NCBI GenBank assembly: GCA_026075535.2
Contig: AP026543.1
Location: 2,480,001-2,544,000, forward strand
Direction of reading: 5' to 3'
DNA: 64,000 nucleotides
Origin: Tricholoma matsutake
Lineage: Eukaryota; Basidiomycota; Agaricomycetes; Agaricales; Tricholomataceae
In this document: one piece after another, positions 22,741-39,524 of the stretch
Layout: each line of letters starts with the position of its first letter
Position numbering within the stretch: position 1 is the first letter of the stretch
Translations under genes and position numbers: made by a program
The notes under the pieces: generated by a model
What the model saw: only the letters and a program-made list of their open reading frames with translations
The model's database searches: none
Told to the model about the DNA's origin: nothing

Positions 22741-24435
22741 TAGTGTTCAAAGGTCCAGTTCAATCCAGTTTTTGGACCTTGATCACCAGCAACTGCAACC
22801 ACAACTGGTTGCGATTGCACACTTAATTTCAGGCAACTGGACCAAACCGGGTACAACCAGTTCATGTCAATCCAGTTGTTGTACCCCAACCGATTTAAAC
22901 CAGTCTTACACAAGACCAGTCAAGACCAGTCAAGACCAGTTGGGTACTCAGTCTCAACCAGTCTTTCAGTACCAATATATACCTACTTAGTAATTTAATT
23001 ATGTATATTAAATAAAATCAATACATTTGCACCCTGCGAGCAGGTGCTTGCAGTGGTGGGATGTTGCTAATAGAAAGACAAAAAGAAAAACAAATGACTG
23101 AATAACCAAAGAAAGAAGAGAAAAAGAGAAAAAAAAAGGAAACACCCCACAGCCTCACATTTGTAGCGAGAGTGGGGCATCGTACATCTGTATCCCCCAT
23201 TCACATTGTTCCTGCATTGTCATTCATTGTATCCCCCATTTGCATCATCCCTGTGTTGTCATTTGCTGTCATCCCTGTGTTGTCATTTGTTGTGCATTGT
23301 GCCTTTGTCATTGTTCATGTTGTTGTTTCCCAGCCCTGTTGTCAGCACCTCCATCTCCCCCTACGAGCAGTGGCTTGCAGGCAGGGTGGTGGTGCTGTGT
23401 GACATGGCACCTGTCTCAGTCCAGGAATGAGACCCATTGCCACCCTGCAAGCAGAGGCTCGCAGTGGCAGTGTAGGGCAGGTGGTGGCTTGCAGGGGCGA
23501 TGGAGGGGAGGTGATGTTGTTGTTGTTATTGAACCTAAAACAGAAATGAAGTTGGTTAGTAAAAAAAAAAAATGATAAGCAACATATCTGGGGCCAAAAT
23601 GATGCTTGTCATTGATTGGGCACTCTGCATTCATTTGTTTGTGGTCGCAAAGTTCCAAGCTAGGCGGCATCACCCCCATTGGTGTTGGTGGCATTGCTCC
23701 TGTTGGTGTCGTCCCCATTAATGGTGCTGTGACATGGCATTGGCTGTGGCTAGAAACACAACCCATTGCCACCCTGCAAGCTTTTGCTCACAGGTGCAGT
23801 GTAGGGCATAGCATTGTTGGTATCCATAGCAAAAGACAAGAACCTAAAAAGAATGAGAAACAGTTACTAAGTAGAAGTAGTATTTAAAAAAAACCCCTAT
23901 GGCCCAAACGACAGACTAGCATCATTTGGGCCACTTGCACTGTGTTTGTTCATTTGTTTGTGGGCTTGTGGTCTCAGCATGGGTGTGGACAGAACTGAAG
24001 TGATTGTGGTGTTGTGGGAATAGTCTAAACAGTGGTGCCACTTTTTTTTTGGCAGTGAAAGCACAACCAAATGGTCTGTGCACAGCCACAGGTATATAAG
24101 CGCTCATGAAACAAGTATTTATTCCCCAGGCTTGTTCAATTGCCCATTACAAAGTAGGTTAAATGTAGTTACATAGTGACAATAGTACTTATATTAGTTC
24201 TTTTACTTTTAATGTATGTACTATTAGTTATGAAGTATCATATGGGTAGAAGACCAGTTGCAACCAATTGCAAGCAGTTTTCTAATGGTTTTTTAATATT
24301 TTTAAAATGAGGCAACTGGCAACCCAACTGGGTTTGAAACTGAGCAACCGCAACTGACGGTCCGGTTGCAATCGGTTCAGTTCAGTTCGGTTTCAGTCAT
24401 TTCTTCAGTCCAGTCAACTGGACCTTTAAACACTA
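22741..24435. mobile_element. hAT-like element, 1695 bp (group 2) with hairpin modules
   Basis: Inverted ends TAGTGTTCAAAGGTCCAGTT (left) and TAGTGTTTAAAGGTCCAGTT (right, reverse complemented) match 11059-12036. An exact target duplication is not found: the left flank is TTACTTAT and a near copy, TTGCTTAT, lies four bases beyond the right end. The interior holds ACAACTGGTTGC/CAACTGG subterminal repeats and hairpin modules at about 23030-23930, including two intron-like minus-strand segments (23536-23584 and 23844-23894). Confidence 0.65.
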
Positions 24436-25094
24436 AGCATTGCTTATGTATATTCAAAAAAAAGCTGCCACACTGAGTACTGAAAATGTGCCAACACCCA
24501 GTGCGCCACTCATTGTCAACCTTTGGTTGACTCCTTGCAGCACAAACTGTATCTGCCCCTAATGTACCTAAAATAGGAGAGGTCTGTTTGCACATGTTGA
24601 AAAATGCATGAAACAATCATTGTCGGGTGGAGAGACCTTGCAAGCAAGGTAACCATCCACTATTGAGCAAGATTTCCATTATCTCCCATTATCAGTCACT
24701 TGATGCTCACAATTTCCAGACTTTTGACTGGGGTTCATTTTCCTAGTTTAGAAAAAAAAAACTGAACTGAAGATTTTTACCATGGAAGTCCTGACTCAAT
24801 GCAATGCAAAAGCCATTCCAAGTCTGTCAGGCCTCTTTGCTACACTGGTCTACAACCTGTTGTTTTCTTCTTTTAAGCTGGAACTTATTTATGGTATGGA
24901 ATATAAAGGTGAACAACATCATAGGCAGCAGGAAATGCTTAATCTCTCTTTTTGATTGCACACATGTGTCATGTGAGTCAGAATGCATACCATTTCCTGA
25001 AGAATATAGCTCATTGTTGTTTATCTGTAAGTAGTCCCTATATTTTATGATGTTACACATAAGGTCAGTTTTTAAAATATACCATGTACATAAG
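24436..25094. other. Intergenic, no gene recognised
   Basis: AT-rich and without recognisable features. A short frame (24804-25034) shows no motif. Confidence 0.3.
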
Positions 25095-25500
25095 ATCTCT
25101 CAATTTACCTCCCCCTAGCTGGGTGATACTCTCAAAACAAAATTAGCATCTAATGCAATAACACACATAGTGGATCTTATGGCTATCCATCTGAAGTCCA
25201 GGAAAAAGTGAGGCGGGAGATATTAAATGCTCTCGAGCTAAATGGAATTGGATGAGATTTTCACATGGGATAAGTTGGACTCTCTGACATACCTAGACTC
25301 CATATGCCAAGAGATACTAGACCTGTCAGTTTGCCACCCACATTTGGTATATTCATCTATGACTTCCATTGTGCCTCAGTCACCTCTCCCACAACCAGCT
25401 AAGAACATCATCCTTCAAAGCTCGGTGGTCAATGGTTTGATTGTCAGTGATTTGCTACTGAGTCAAAAGTCAATATAGATAGAAAGTCAATATTGAGGGT
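25095..25500 (+). pseudogene. Probable cytochrome P450 fragment (I to K helix region)
   Basis: Several reading pieces fit, in order, the part of a fungal P450 from the I helix to the K helix. ASNAITHIVDLMAIH resembles the TTSNALxxxLxLLAxHP segment. PSEVQEKVRREILNALELNG resembles the segment after it. LDSLTYLDSICQEILDL resembles the SLPYLDAICRETLRL stretch containing the ExxR motif. Here the ExxR arginine is replaced (EILD), frames shift between pieces, and no heme-binding Cys region is seen. P450s are heme monooxygenases; this copy would be dead. The call rests on motif resemblance by eye. Confidence 0.45.
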
Positions 25501-26576
25501 TTTCCAATCACTCTACTGGGTATCAACAGAGGCAAATAGCAAAAAAAGAACTAAAAATCAGAAAAAATTGATAGATCCTTTTCCTCATGAGTTGTATGGT
25601 TAGAAACACATGAATTGGGCAGGGAATGGCCACCCATGAATTAAGTATGGCTTTTTTTGTGCCCCTGAGTATGGATAATAAGCCAGTAACAAGTACTTTT
25701 GCTGAACAAGTGGATCAATTCTCCTAGAAATATAGGCATATTGCAATGTATGGTACAGGCAAAGTCTAAGCCTAGTCTTCTCAGAAATATTCAGGCTATG
25801 ATTTGAGTTTATGCATGGAGAAGCTAGCAATTGCCTAGAATTCTGTAATTACATTTAATTGCTATGCACCTAGCAGTGGGTATACTATACCACAAGTTGC
25901 TTGGGACCTTCCTGGTAGCTGTGGCCTCCTTTCCAGCACTTGTCCTAGTAAAAGATAAATGTGTCCAAATCATTGAGGGGTACCAGAACAAAACATGTCT
26001 TTGAGCACACATCAGAGAAATGGATCATAGCTAAGCGAGTTAGCCAAGTGATCTGTACCAGTCTGTACTGGTAGATACCAACACCCAATTTACTGATGCA
26101 GTTTAATGTCATCTTTGGATTACAGCAGGGGATCAACAGGGGATATTGAAATAAAGACATTGGAAATGAATTATAGTATTTTTTGGAGGATACAACTGTG
26201 AATCCAGAGTGTGGAGCAATAGCATTAGTGTGGCTAATAACTGGCAGATAACTTGTGGCAGTGCTACTGCTGCCCAATAACATTACCTCAATTTTCTCAG
26301 CTCACAGCAGCCAAAATGCTTGTTTGAAAAGACATAGAGATCATATTACTACTGTACTACTCACACTCACATGCAACACAATGAAGCAATACAGACAGAG
26401 CTACATCTAAGGGAGATGAAAGTTATCATATGCCCGGCAATTGCCGTGGCTAATAACGTTATTAGACAGCAGAGTGATCGGTACAAGATCGGTAAGCTAT
26501 ATTGAGTGCCAACGACTGCCTGATGATACTTATCTCCATTCGCGGAGACTGAAAACGATGAAACAGAGAATCTAGT
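25501..26576. other. Intergenic, likely upstream region of the ASADH gene
   Basis: No gene recognised. The last few hundred bases become less AT-rich towards the start codon at 26594 and should hold the promoter. Confidence 0.35.
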
Positions 26577-26582
26577 CACGTG
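26577..26582. promoter_or_regulatory. CACGTG E-box just upstream of the ASADH start codon
   Basis: Perfect palindromic CACGTG 11 bp before the ATG. In fungi this is the binding core for bHLH factors of the Cbf1/Pho4 type; Cbf1-type sites occur near sulphur-amino-acid and aspartate-family genes. Use at this locus is inference. Confidence 0.35.
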
Positions 26583-26593
26583 GTATTGCAACC

Positions 26594-27881
26594 ATGGCCG
26601 CGCTGCTCACTCCGACTGACTTCTTCTCCTCCCCCAGCCCGTTCCTTGCAAAGTATCCCCGCCAGTCCATGGAATCGGGTCCCATAAAAGTCGGTGTCCT
26701 GGGCGCAACAGGAACCGTAGGCCAGCGCTTCATTACTCTTCTAGATGCACACCCATGGTTCATCCTCCACGCCCTGGGGGCCTCGTCGCGATCTGCAGGA
26801 AAACCGTATTCAAAGGCGGTTATGTGGAAGCAGATTAAACCGATTCCTGTGTCGGTGCGGGATATGGTAGTGAGGGCATGCAAGCCTGAGCTTTTCACTG
26901 ATTGCGCGGTGGTGTTCTCTGGGCTTGATGCAGACGCAGCTGGTGAAATAGGTCTGTATTATAATCATCATACATCACTGGTCCTATGCATGCTGTCTCT
27001 TTTTATTATCAGAGGCTGCGTTTCGCGCTGCAGACCTTGCCGTGTTCTCCAACGCAAAGAACTTCCGACGAGATCCGCACGTCCCCCTCATCGTCCCCCT
27101 CGTAAACCCTTCCCATCTAGCTGCCATCCCCCAACAGCAAGCCCTACACTCTCCGCCCCTGAAACGAGGCTTCATCGTCACTAACGCGAACTGTGCCACA
27201 ACAGGATGCGTCATTCCCCTCTATGCCCTCGAAAAAGCGTTCGGTCCCATCGAATCACTCCTCGTCACAACGATGCAGGCGATCTCCGGTGCGGGGTACC
27301 CAGGCGTCAGCGCCCTCGATATCACAGATAATGTAGTCCCCTACATCAGTGGCGAAGAGGAAAAAATGGAGTGGGAGATGCTCAAGATCCTCGGAGGGCT
27401 CGTTGAAGCTGACTCTACGTCCATTCAAACCCCATCTGGAGAAATCCCCATAAAAACATTCGACATGCACGCGCGACACCCCCTGCGGGTCTCCGCCTCG
27501 TGCAATCGCGTGCCCGTCATAGACGGACACACCGCCTGCCTCTCCATCCGGTTCTCCCGGCGCCCTCCGCCCTCTCCGCAACAAGTCCGAGAAGCGCTCA
27601 CGTCCTTCACGTCTGAAGCCCAGGCGCTGGGATGTCCTTCTGCACCGTTGCATGCGATCACGGTGCATGAGGAGCCGGATAGGCCGCAGCCGAGGCTAGA
27701 TAGAGACAATCAAAATGGTGCAGGAGTAGAGGTGGGGAGGATCAGACAGTGCAGGGTGTTGGATATAAAAATGGTAGTGTTGGCGAATAATGTGGCGATT
27801 GGTGCTGCGACGAGCAGTGTTATGAATGCTGAGATGGCGATTTTGAAGGGTGCTGTGAAGCATGGGGAATCAGAAACTTAG
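26594..27881 (+). CDS. HOM2: Aspartate-semialdehyde dehydrogenase
   Basis: Catalyses NADPH-dependent reduction of aspartyl-4-phosphate to aspartate semialdehyde, the branch point to Thr, Met and Ile in fungi; the enzyme is cytosolic. Two exons (26594-26951, 27013-27881) joined by a 61-bp GT-AG intron give 408 residues. Motifs: the NADP-binding glycine motif VGVLGATGTVGQRF (about residues 33-46), the active-site cysteine in TNANCATTG, AISGAGYPGV, and the catalytic histidine region RVPVIDGHT. The usual fungal length is near 360-370, so the first 25 residues may be an extension; an alternative in-frame ATG (MESGPIKVG) lies at 26669. The C-terminal VLANNVAIGAA..NAEM is typical. The next gene starts 33 bp after the stop. 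Confidence 0.93.
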
Positions 27882-27914
27882 AAATACAGAGTATATCTAT
27901 ATTTAGACTACACG

Positions 27915-29045
27915 ATGACCGCCAACGACGATGAGTTGAAAGCGTCGGTTTTTCAGAGACTTCATCCCCGAATATACCTAGAACGTTTCCTTGCAGAGAA
28001 CGTCCGCCCAGACGCCCGCGACCCAGCTGCATTTCGCGACATTGGCGTCAATGTCGGTAAGCTTCTTTCTTTCTCCTCTCAGCGTTGGCTAGAACCCGAC
28101 GGCACACACAAGGCTCGATAAGCACAGCACAGGGCTCGGCGCTCGTACGTCTCGGAAGTACGACCATCGTATGCGGCGTCAAAGCTGAGATCGCAGAGCC
28201 TGATCTCGAAAGGCCAAACGAGGGCTTCTTAGGTTCGTTTTTCCGTTTCGTTGGATGTGTGGGCTTGACACGCAAACTTCACGTTTATGTAGTGCCCAAC
28301 CTTGACCTCCCAGCGATGTGCTCGCCTAAGTTCAAGCCTGGTCCACCGTCGGAGGAAGCGCAGGTCTTGTCAGAGAGGCTGAATGAGGTTCTACTCGCGT
28401 ACGTTTTGCTGTTTTCTTGTACCCAACACACACGCACCTGCACATAGCTCAGACGTCCTCTCACTCTCTACACTCTGCATCCACCCCGCCAAATCAGCAT
28501 GGGTCCTCTATGTCGATGCCATCTGCATTAACTACGACGGAAATGCCTTCGACGCAGCTCTCGTCGCTATGGTCGCTGCTCTCAAAAATAGTCCGTATCA
28601 CGACGACTCTCTTCCTCTCGTGTTCATCTGACTAAACCCCAGCACAACTACCGAAACCCACTTATGACCCTGAGACGGGCCTGACGACATGCTCGCGCGA
28701 GCTCAAAGAGCCCTTACAGATTCATTGTTTGCCTGTATCGATGTCCTTTGGGATCTTCAACTCGTTACGTCTTTTCTATTCTTTTTAGCCTTTCCTTATT
28801 TTTGACTCACGTTGTGCAACAGGACACACACACTTGCTGACCCGACCGCTTTCGAAGAACCTCTCCTTGATACGACAATCATCATCATCCTTGACAGTAC
28901 CTCCGGCGACCTTATCTCCGTCTCACAGGTGGGGTTAGGCTCGGATTCAGGAGAAGGAGAAACGAAAGACGATACTCTTCTAATGTGTACATCCTCTGCC
29001 AAAAAACGCCGCGAAGAGCTTGTAGTTGCGAAAATATATGCATAG
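27915..29045 (+). CDS. RRP43: Exosome complex subunit RRP43 (EXOSC8-like)
   Basis: Non-catalytic RNase PH-fold subunit of the nine-subunit exosome ring, acting in 3' processing and decay of RNA in nucleus and cytoplasm. Six exons (27915-28056, 28113-28232, 28293-28398, 28448-28590, 28643-28763, 28823-29045) with introns of 49-60 bp join in frame to 284 residues. Family landmarks: LHPRIYLERFLAENVRPDAR at the N-terminus, VNVGSISTAQGSALVRLG followed by STTIVCGVKAEI, LSTLCIHPAKSAWVLYVDAI, NYDGNAFDAALVAMVAAL and LPVSMSFGIF. Phosphorolytic residues are not expected in this subunit. It starts only 33 bp after the ASADH stop, so its promoter lies in that gene's 3' region. RRP45/EXOSC9 is the nearest alternative but is longer. 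Confidence 0.9.
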
Positions 29046-29344
29046 CATTATAATCAATCCAAAAGTAAGATAGAGACGCCATATAACCACGAAGCATAAT
29101 GTACCGATGGTGACCCTCAGATTACAACACAATATATACGGCCAGTGCCTTTTGTGACCCCTCTGTTCAAGTTGCGCTTCACAAAGCTTAACGTTTGAAG
29201 ATGCTAACTATGATACGTAACAGTTAGAATATTTACGGTTTGCAATGAAGTGTAGGATACAGTTAGCACAACTTTAGTATAGTTATATACCCGAATGTCC
29301 AGTATAATGGTAGTCCCAAATCGAAAGTGTCAAATCAAATGAAC
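29046..29344. other. Short convergent intergenic region
   Basis: About 300 bp of AT-rich sequence between the RRP43 and SMC5 stop codons; both 3' ends must lie here. Confidence 0.6.
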
Positions 29345-34170
<4,826 letters not shown>

Positions 34171-35132
34171 CGTCGTGTCCGAGGGGGCAGAGGTGCTGAT
34201 GGTTGAGTGGTTCAAGCGTCTAGTAAATATTGGTAACGCGACGCGAAGTCGTTCCTGTTTGGTTGCGCTTGGCGACTTCAGGGCAGGTCATCCAGCAGAA
34301 AACATTCCCGCCATCTTCACCCACATCAACTTGATAAACCCTTTGACTGCTACTGATGAAAGTCCTGAGAACCTAACAACCTCGTCGAGAAAATTCAATT
34401 CAGGTTCACACTGCAGACCGCTGATGTTATCATTGACAAGGGTTACTAGAGACCTGTTTGAGAAACTTATAGCGGAAGGAGGATGGACATCTATAGAATG
34501 ACTGCCGAAAAGACTCTCGAGTTCCATTGCCCTTGACGCTTTTATACCAGTGTCCCCTTTCTCTCGCTGGCAATACGTTCAGGGTGGCTTCCCTGTAGAC
34601 CGATCCCTATTCCCTACGACATGGGCAAGCATACGTAAGAGGGTGTGGACATGAGTCTAGCGCTCGAGGTGATCATGCGCAACTAGGTCCTCACAGTTAG
34701 TCTGTTCCAGACACTAGACCTCCCCGGTTGTCCCAGGTAGGTGACCTTTCGAAGTTTGGCCAAACCAGCAAGGACTCGCCAATGATTTGCCCAATAGTAT
34801 ACTCTTCCCAGCATGAGTGCCGAAACCTCTCATCTAATCTTGTTCTGGGACACATGAGGCCTGCAGCAGAGATTACCTCGCGTCCAAAATAAGCTTATTT
34901 TTGTTGGCATTTATTATTATCTGAGTTAACATCTGTCTGGCTTACTCTTTTACTCTTTTTCCGCCACAGCTCATATATCAACGATTACTCGAACAAGGAC
35001 TGGACAGCTTGTTTTTTTTGGATCCTACTGTGATTTTAAGCATGCCAGTTTGATAATGAGAGTCAGACCCCAAAAACCTCTTCTAATGGATATCCAAAGT
35101 CAGTTTCTAAGTGAACAATTATCTTTTGGAAT
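34171..35132. other. SMC5 upstream region and unassigned sequence
   Basis: The first 350 bp are relatively GC-rich and hold two ACGCG cores (about 34234-34243), reminiscent of MCB-type cell-cycle elements expected near a repair/replication gene; this is inference. A 79-residue minus-strand frame (34288-34527) has no recognisable motif and is left uncalled. From about 34700 the sequence becomes AT-rich and featureless. Confidence 0.35.
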
Positions 35133-35161
35133 ACTGATGGAACTGTATTGACTCACCTCAG
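35133..35161. repeat. Fragment of Copia LTR at a truncation point
   Basis: ACTGATGGAACTGTATTGAC and the following CACCTCAG are the same as in the LTR at 39525-39834 (about 39585-39612). Here the fragment is fused directly to the RT-proximal coding region of the Copia relic. It is the only trace of the left LTR. Confidence 0.65.
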
Positions 35162-38100
35162 ACTGGATGTCCCTTACATATATGGGCATCCTGTTGGCAA
35201 TGCAGTGCATGGGACAAGTTTGTACATGTTCATGTCCCTCAGGGATTTGAGCTTGCCACAATATCCCACCTCCCAATGCTTAGCATCAACAGAGCCTTGA
35301 GCTTCCTCCCAGGTGCATGGATCATCCCCAAATTGGTGCAATTCAGGGTCTATATCTGACATCTCCAAGATTAACATGTACAATTGATGTGCCTCATCAC
35401 CAAGTGCAAGATTGTCAAATGATTTGGAGTTCCTCAATTTGATCATATCATGATCAACAGGTACATCATTCAATCATGATCAGCAGGTGATCAATCAGAA
35501 ACAACAATGTCATGTATTCTTTCAAGGATCCTTTTTCACTCTGCACACTGCACCTTAACATGTTCCACCGAGTCCTTGGAGTCATGTATTGCCTTATCTA
35601 ATCTGGTAATGATCAGGCCCCCACCAGGGTGTTTGGCTGTGGGTATCTTGACTCTAGAGGATCTGCATGGACCAGCATCATCAGGTTCAGCTGTGGTCAT
35701 TGTGATGGATGGAGCTTCTTCGGGTGTCATATTGGCTGTTATACCTTTGTCATCTGTATCAGGTGGAATTAGGGCATGACATGGGTAACCCCTGGGTATA
35801 TTGGCAGGTTACCCATTATTATTCACAGGTTTTGACATAAATATGTATCTTAATAATCTAAGTACACTAAATTAACTAATATATAGAACAAGAAACCCCC
35901 CCCACTCGTGTTTGCAGCAAGAGAGGTGGCCTGGAGTCACTGAGAATGGAATGAGAAACCCTCCTGCTCACATTTGCAGCGAGAGGGGGGTGGTGGCCAT
36001 AGTTGCCCAGAACAAAACCGGTTGCTCCCCATTTCCACCCCATGAGCAGTTGCTGGTGGCAGCAGTTGGGGGTGCTGTCATGGTGGTGGTCCTTGGGTCC
36101 TCATCATTGTCATCATCATTCCACCTGCAATCCACCCCATGAGCAGTTGCTCGTGAGGCTGGGGGGCAGGTGATGTGTCATCCATTGGTTGTTGCTTGCC
36201 TGGCATTGTCATCATTTGTTGTTGTTCTCCCTCCCCACCACTCCTCATTGCTGGTGCTGCCCATCATTGTCCCACCCATGATCCACCCCATGAGCAGTTG
36301 CTCATGAGGCTGGGGGGTGGGGGGTGTCATTTCTTGTTCATTGTTGGTCCCATCCCTGTTGTTATCCACCTTGCAAACAGAGGCTCACAATGGTGGTGGG
36401 GTGGTGCTGTTGACAGTGTCATCTCATTGTTATAGCACTATTAGAACCTAAAGCCAAATAAAAACATTAGTTAGTTAGAAAAAAACAAGAATGAAAGATA
36501 GAAAAAAATACCTAGAGGCTAGGGCCCAAACAATGATAGATGTTGTTTGGGCTGTGATGCAGCCATTGTGGTTGCTTACTAGTCTGGTGGTGGTCATGAA
36601 TTATCCTATAGTTTAAAATTAGAAGTGTCATGAGTGAATCAACAAGGTCAGATGATCACTCACCTGACCAAAATCCCAGCACTGGCATACCCACACATAA
36701 CTGTAACACCATGGAAATGGGTATGGTATTGCCCAGGTACAGCAACTTACAACCTGTACCCATAACCATGCATACCTGTAACCATATTATCATGGGTTTA
36801 CCCATACCCATGTCACCCCTTAGGTGGAATAATAGCACTGGGTTTGTTGGAATTGTGATGGGTACAGTACCATTGGTTGGTGTAGGCAACAGCGGGTGTT
36901 CCTCTGCAGGTACAGATGGTGGCTCATGTCCCTCATGGCCCTCAATTTCAATAAAATGGACATGGTATGAGCTGTAAACTTTCTGAGCGCTTCAGTGATA
37001 ACAGCGGTAAGCTTTTGACTTTGGTTTGTATCCAATTGGTACACATTTGATTGATCACTCAAAAATCTTTGGGTTATCCTTTTTGGGGATAAGTATGAAC
37101 ACCCTACAGCTGATCTCCCACATGTAAGAGTAGTTGGGTTTCCAGTTATACCACATCTCCCAAGGTGTAATGCTGTCTAATGAACATGTCGTAGTCTTGG
37201 CATGGAGGTGTGCCGCTGTAAGGTAAAATTCATCCCATAGTGAAGGGGGTAGTCCTGCATATAGCCACATTGTCCAAGCTTTTGCCATCAATGTGTGGTG
37301 CATGCATTCCATGCATCCAATATGAGCTGAGTTATGTGGCATGGTAAAGTGCTGATCTGTCCCATGAGACTTTAACCAGGCTTCCATCTGATTCAATTTT
37401 AATTCACCATTATCAGTGATGTAGGTGCCTACTTTCAACCCAGTCTCCATTTCCCTAGCATGCTCCCATGCCTGTAGCTTGGGGAATGTGTCATCCTTAT
37501 GCTTAAGAGGTATTGACCATGGCATAGATGCATAGTCATCTATGATATCCATGACATAGGAGTTCCCAGTATGTGATGTTGCTCTGATAACTCCACCCAA
37601 ACCTTCCCAAGTTGCTGCATTGCTCTGTGATGGTCCCCTTTACTACACTTCTTTGGGACTGGCATTTTTGTCTGTTTACCAATAATGCAATGCTCACATA
37701 CTGGAGGACTGTGTAGGCACACCTGTGATAGACCCCTTTCTGGCCATATCCAACAGAGCCTGATAGTTCACATGTCCTAGGCAATGATGCAAAGTTTCCA
37801 GGTTGGGTGTAGTATGAACTGTGAGGGCATGATTGGCAAGCACTGGTTGTAGGGATAAAGTATAGAGTTTCCTTTTGGGGGCAAGCAGGCCATGTGCAAT
37901 AACTGCAGCTGTGGATTTGTTGGTAATCCAGCATGAGGTGTTGTCAAAGTGTGCTACTGCATTTGAATTTGAAGCTAGGGTACTAACAGATATTAAGCAT
38001 ACTGTGGCACTAGGGATGTAGAGTGCATCCCTCAGTACAAGAGTAGCACCTTTGGCAATATGAAGTTTGATGTCTCCCACACCTGTGGTGATGATGGTTG

Positions 38101-39353
38101 ATCCCACTCCTTTTACAGTACATGGCACAATGGGTTGGAGGGTGATAAAGTTGCTGGATTCTGGAGAAATATGGACCATTGCTCCAGTGTTGACATAAAA
38201 TGGGAATGTGTTGAAAGAAACTGGAGTGCGCTGTGTTTGTTGTAAGGTGGTGGCTGTAAAAACACCTTCAGTTGGTAGTACCGTGTTGATTGCCCAGTCA
38301 ACTGATGTGATAGGCTTCTCCTCAGTCACAAGCCAGCCTTTATATTCTATATCTTCAATAGATGCTGATGGGAAAGGGTCCAATGCAATGCCTGCAAATT
38401 CTGATTTAGGGGTGTCAGTATTAGCTAACATGTTAGGATCGACCATCATGACAAAGGTGCAGCTGGCAGCATCTTTGAGTGTCAAAGGGACCTTTGTGTG
38501 TGCATCCCCAGTCTACTTCTTCTGTCCTTGAGACTTAACGTGTGCTGCCTTAGATTCCTCAATAGACTTCCCTTCCATCCCCCCACCCTTTGAGATGCAA
38601 TATTCAACAGTATGACCAGGCTTCTTGCAATTGCTACAGAGGATAGTGGACATCATTTTGGAAATGTGGGCAGTGAGGGCAACATTGGGGGGGAAGGTTT
38701 TCTGGTTGTTCAACTCATAAAGTTTGTTCATCCTCAAGAAGGCAATGGATATCTTTGGACATGAAGGGTTTATCTTTGGTGGAGAGATTAATATCATGGG
38801 AGATGATGGTATGCCCATGCTGGAATTCTTCTCCAAGAGCATGAAGGATAGTGATGGAACAGAAAAGGTCACAGGTGATGTTACCCATAGTCCACGCATG
38901 CTCAACCAGGTCACAGATTTTGTTGGTGACCTCTGGGAGGGAAGATTCCTTTATGCAGTGTATGTTTAGCACTTGTTGGAGGAGAGTTACCTGCTGGATA
39001 GGGCCCTCCTTCTGGTGTCGCTCTTTAATATTCTTCCAGCTTGTAATGGTGTTCACCTTGAGATCCAAGAGTTTGCACTCCTGAGGATCAACACTAGAGG
39101 TAAGGAAGGTGTTTGCTAAGCACATATTTGCTTTCCAGTTGTCATGTGCATGAGGTGTGACAGAAGGGATAGGTTCAGGAACAGCATCCAGGACATATTC
39201 ATGATGGCCATTAAACAATAAGGCAAGTTCAATTTCATTGAGCCATTCGTGATAGTTCCCTTTGAGTTTGTCAAGTAAGACACCATTGTACTTGGTGGAA
39301 AGTTTGACAAGGGAAATGGATGGGGGGTGGGTCTCGGGAGATGATTCAGGCAT
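35162..39353 (-). pseudogene. Ty1/Copia retrotransposon relic, left-truncated, with nested hAT-like element
   Basis: Minus-strand order: Gag of the UBN2 type from 39353 (LKGNYHEWLNEIELAL, RHQKEGPIQQVTLLQQ); zinc knuckle CSNCKKPGHTVEYC (about 38595-38640); protease with FYVNTGAMVHISP (about 38155-38195), where the catalytic Asp of D-S/T-G is Asn; pre-integrase LHHCLGHVNYQALLDMARKG; integrase core with IIDDYASMPW, TDNGELK and ECMHHTLMAKAW; then the start of RT (KSLRDMNMYKLVP) near 35190-35240. The rest of RT and RNase H is gone at a breakpoint next to the LTR fragment. Frameshifts occur between blocks. The element at 35770-36822 interrupts the integrase-RT linker. Confidence 0.85.
35770..36822. 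mobile_element. hAT-like non-autonomous element, 1053 bp (group 1) with hairpin modules
   Basis: Exact 8-bp duplication GGTGGAAT (35762-35769, 36823-36830) within the Copia coding region. The ends are TAGGGCATGACATGGGTA and, reverse complemented, TAAGGGGTGACATGGGTA. The interior has two CTCRYRTTTGCAGCRAGAG hairpins (about 35900-35990) and hairpins built on ATGAGCAGTTGCTC (about 36035, 36140 and 36285). It also has GGCCCAAACAATGATAG..TTGTTTGGGC (about 36526-36553) and a minus-strand intron-like stretch of 64 bp (36448-36511, donor GTATTT, branch CTAAC, acceptor GGCTTTAG). It lacks a transposase. Confidence 0.9.
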
Positions 39354-39512
39354 ACTGACAGAACAGATATTTGTTAAGATCAGAGGGGTATGTCAAAGGG
39401 TTGTGAAAGGGGCAAGGAGCACATCCAACAAAGGGATTCAATGCAATGCAGCTGATAAGATAAGATAAACAATCAGTCCATTGAAATATGATGGGTCATT
39501 GAGTGGCTGGAT

Positions 39513-39524
39513 TGGCCCATAACC
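39513..39524 (-). promoter_or_regulatory. Copia primer-binding site
   Basis: Directly inside the LTR, the minus strand reads GGTTATGGGCCA. This matches the internal (anticodon-arm) part of initiator-Met tRNA that primes Copia/Ty5-type elements, rather than a tRNA 3' end. The identical core lies next to the LTRs at 60977 and 62992. Confidence 0.7.

Noticed and set aside
27255..27709. Minus-strand frames across the ASADH gene
   Set aside because: Antisense shadows of a GC-rich coding exon; the plus-strand protein is clearly conserved.
34288..34527. A 79-residue gene upstream of SMC5
   Set aside because: No motif, no intron evidence and located where the SMC5 promoter or 5' UTR is expected; kept only as a remark.
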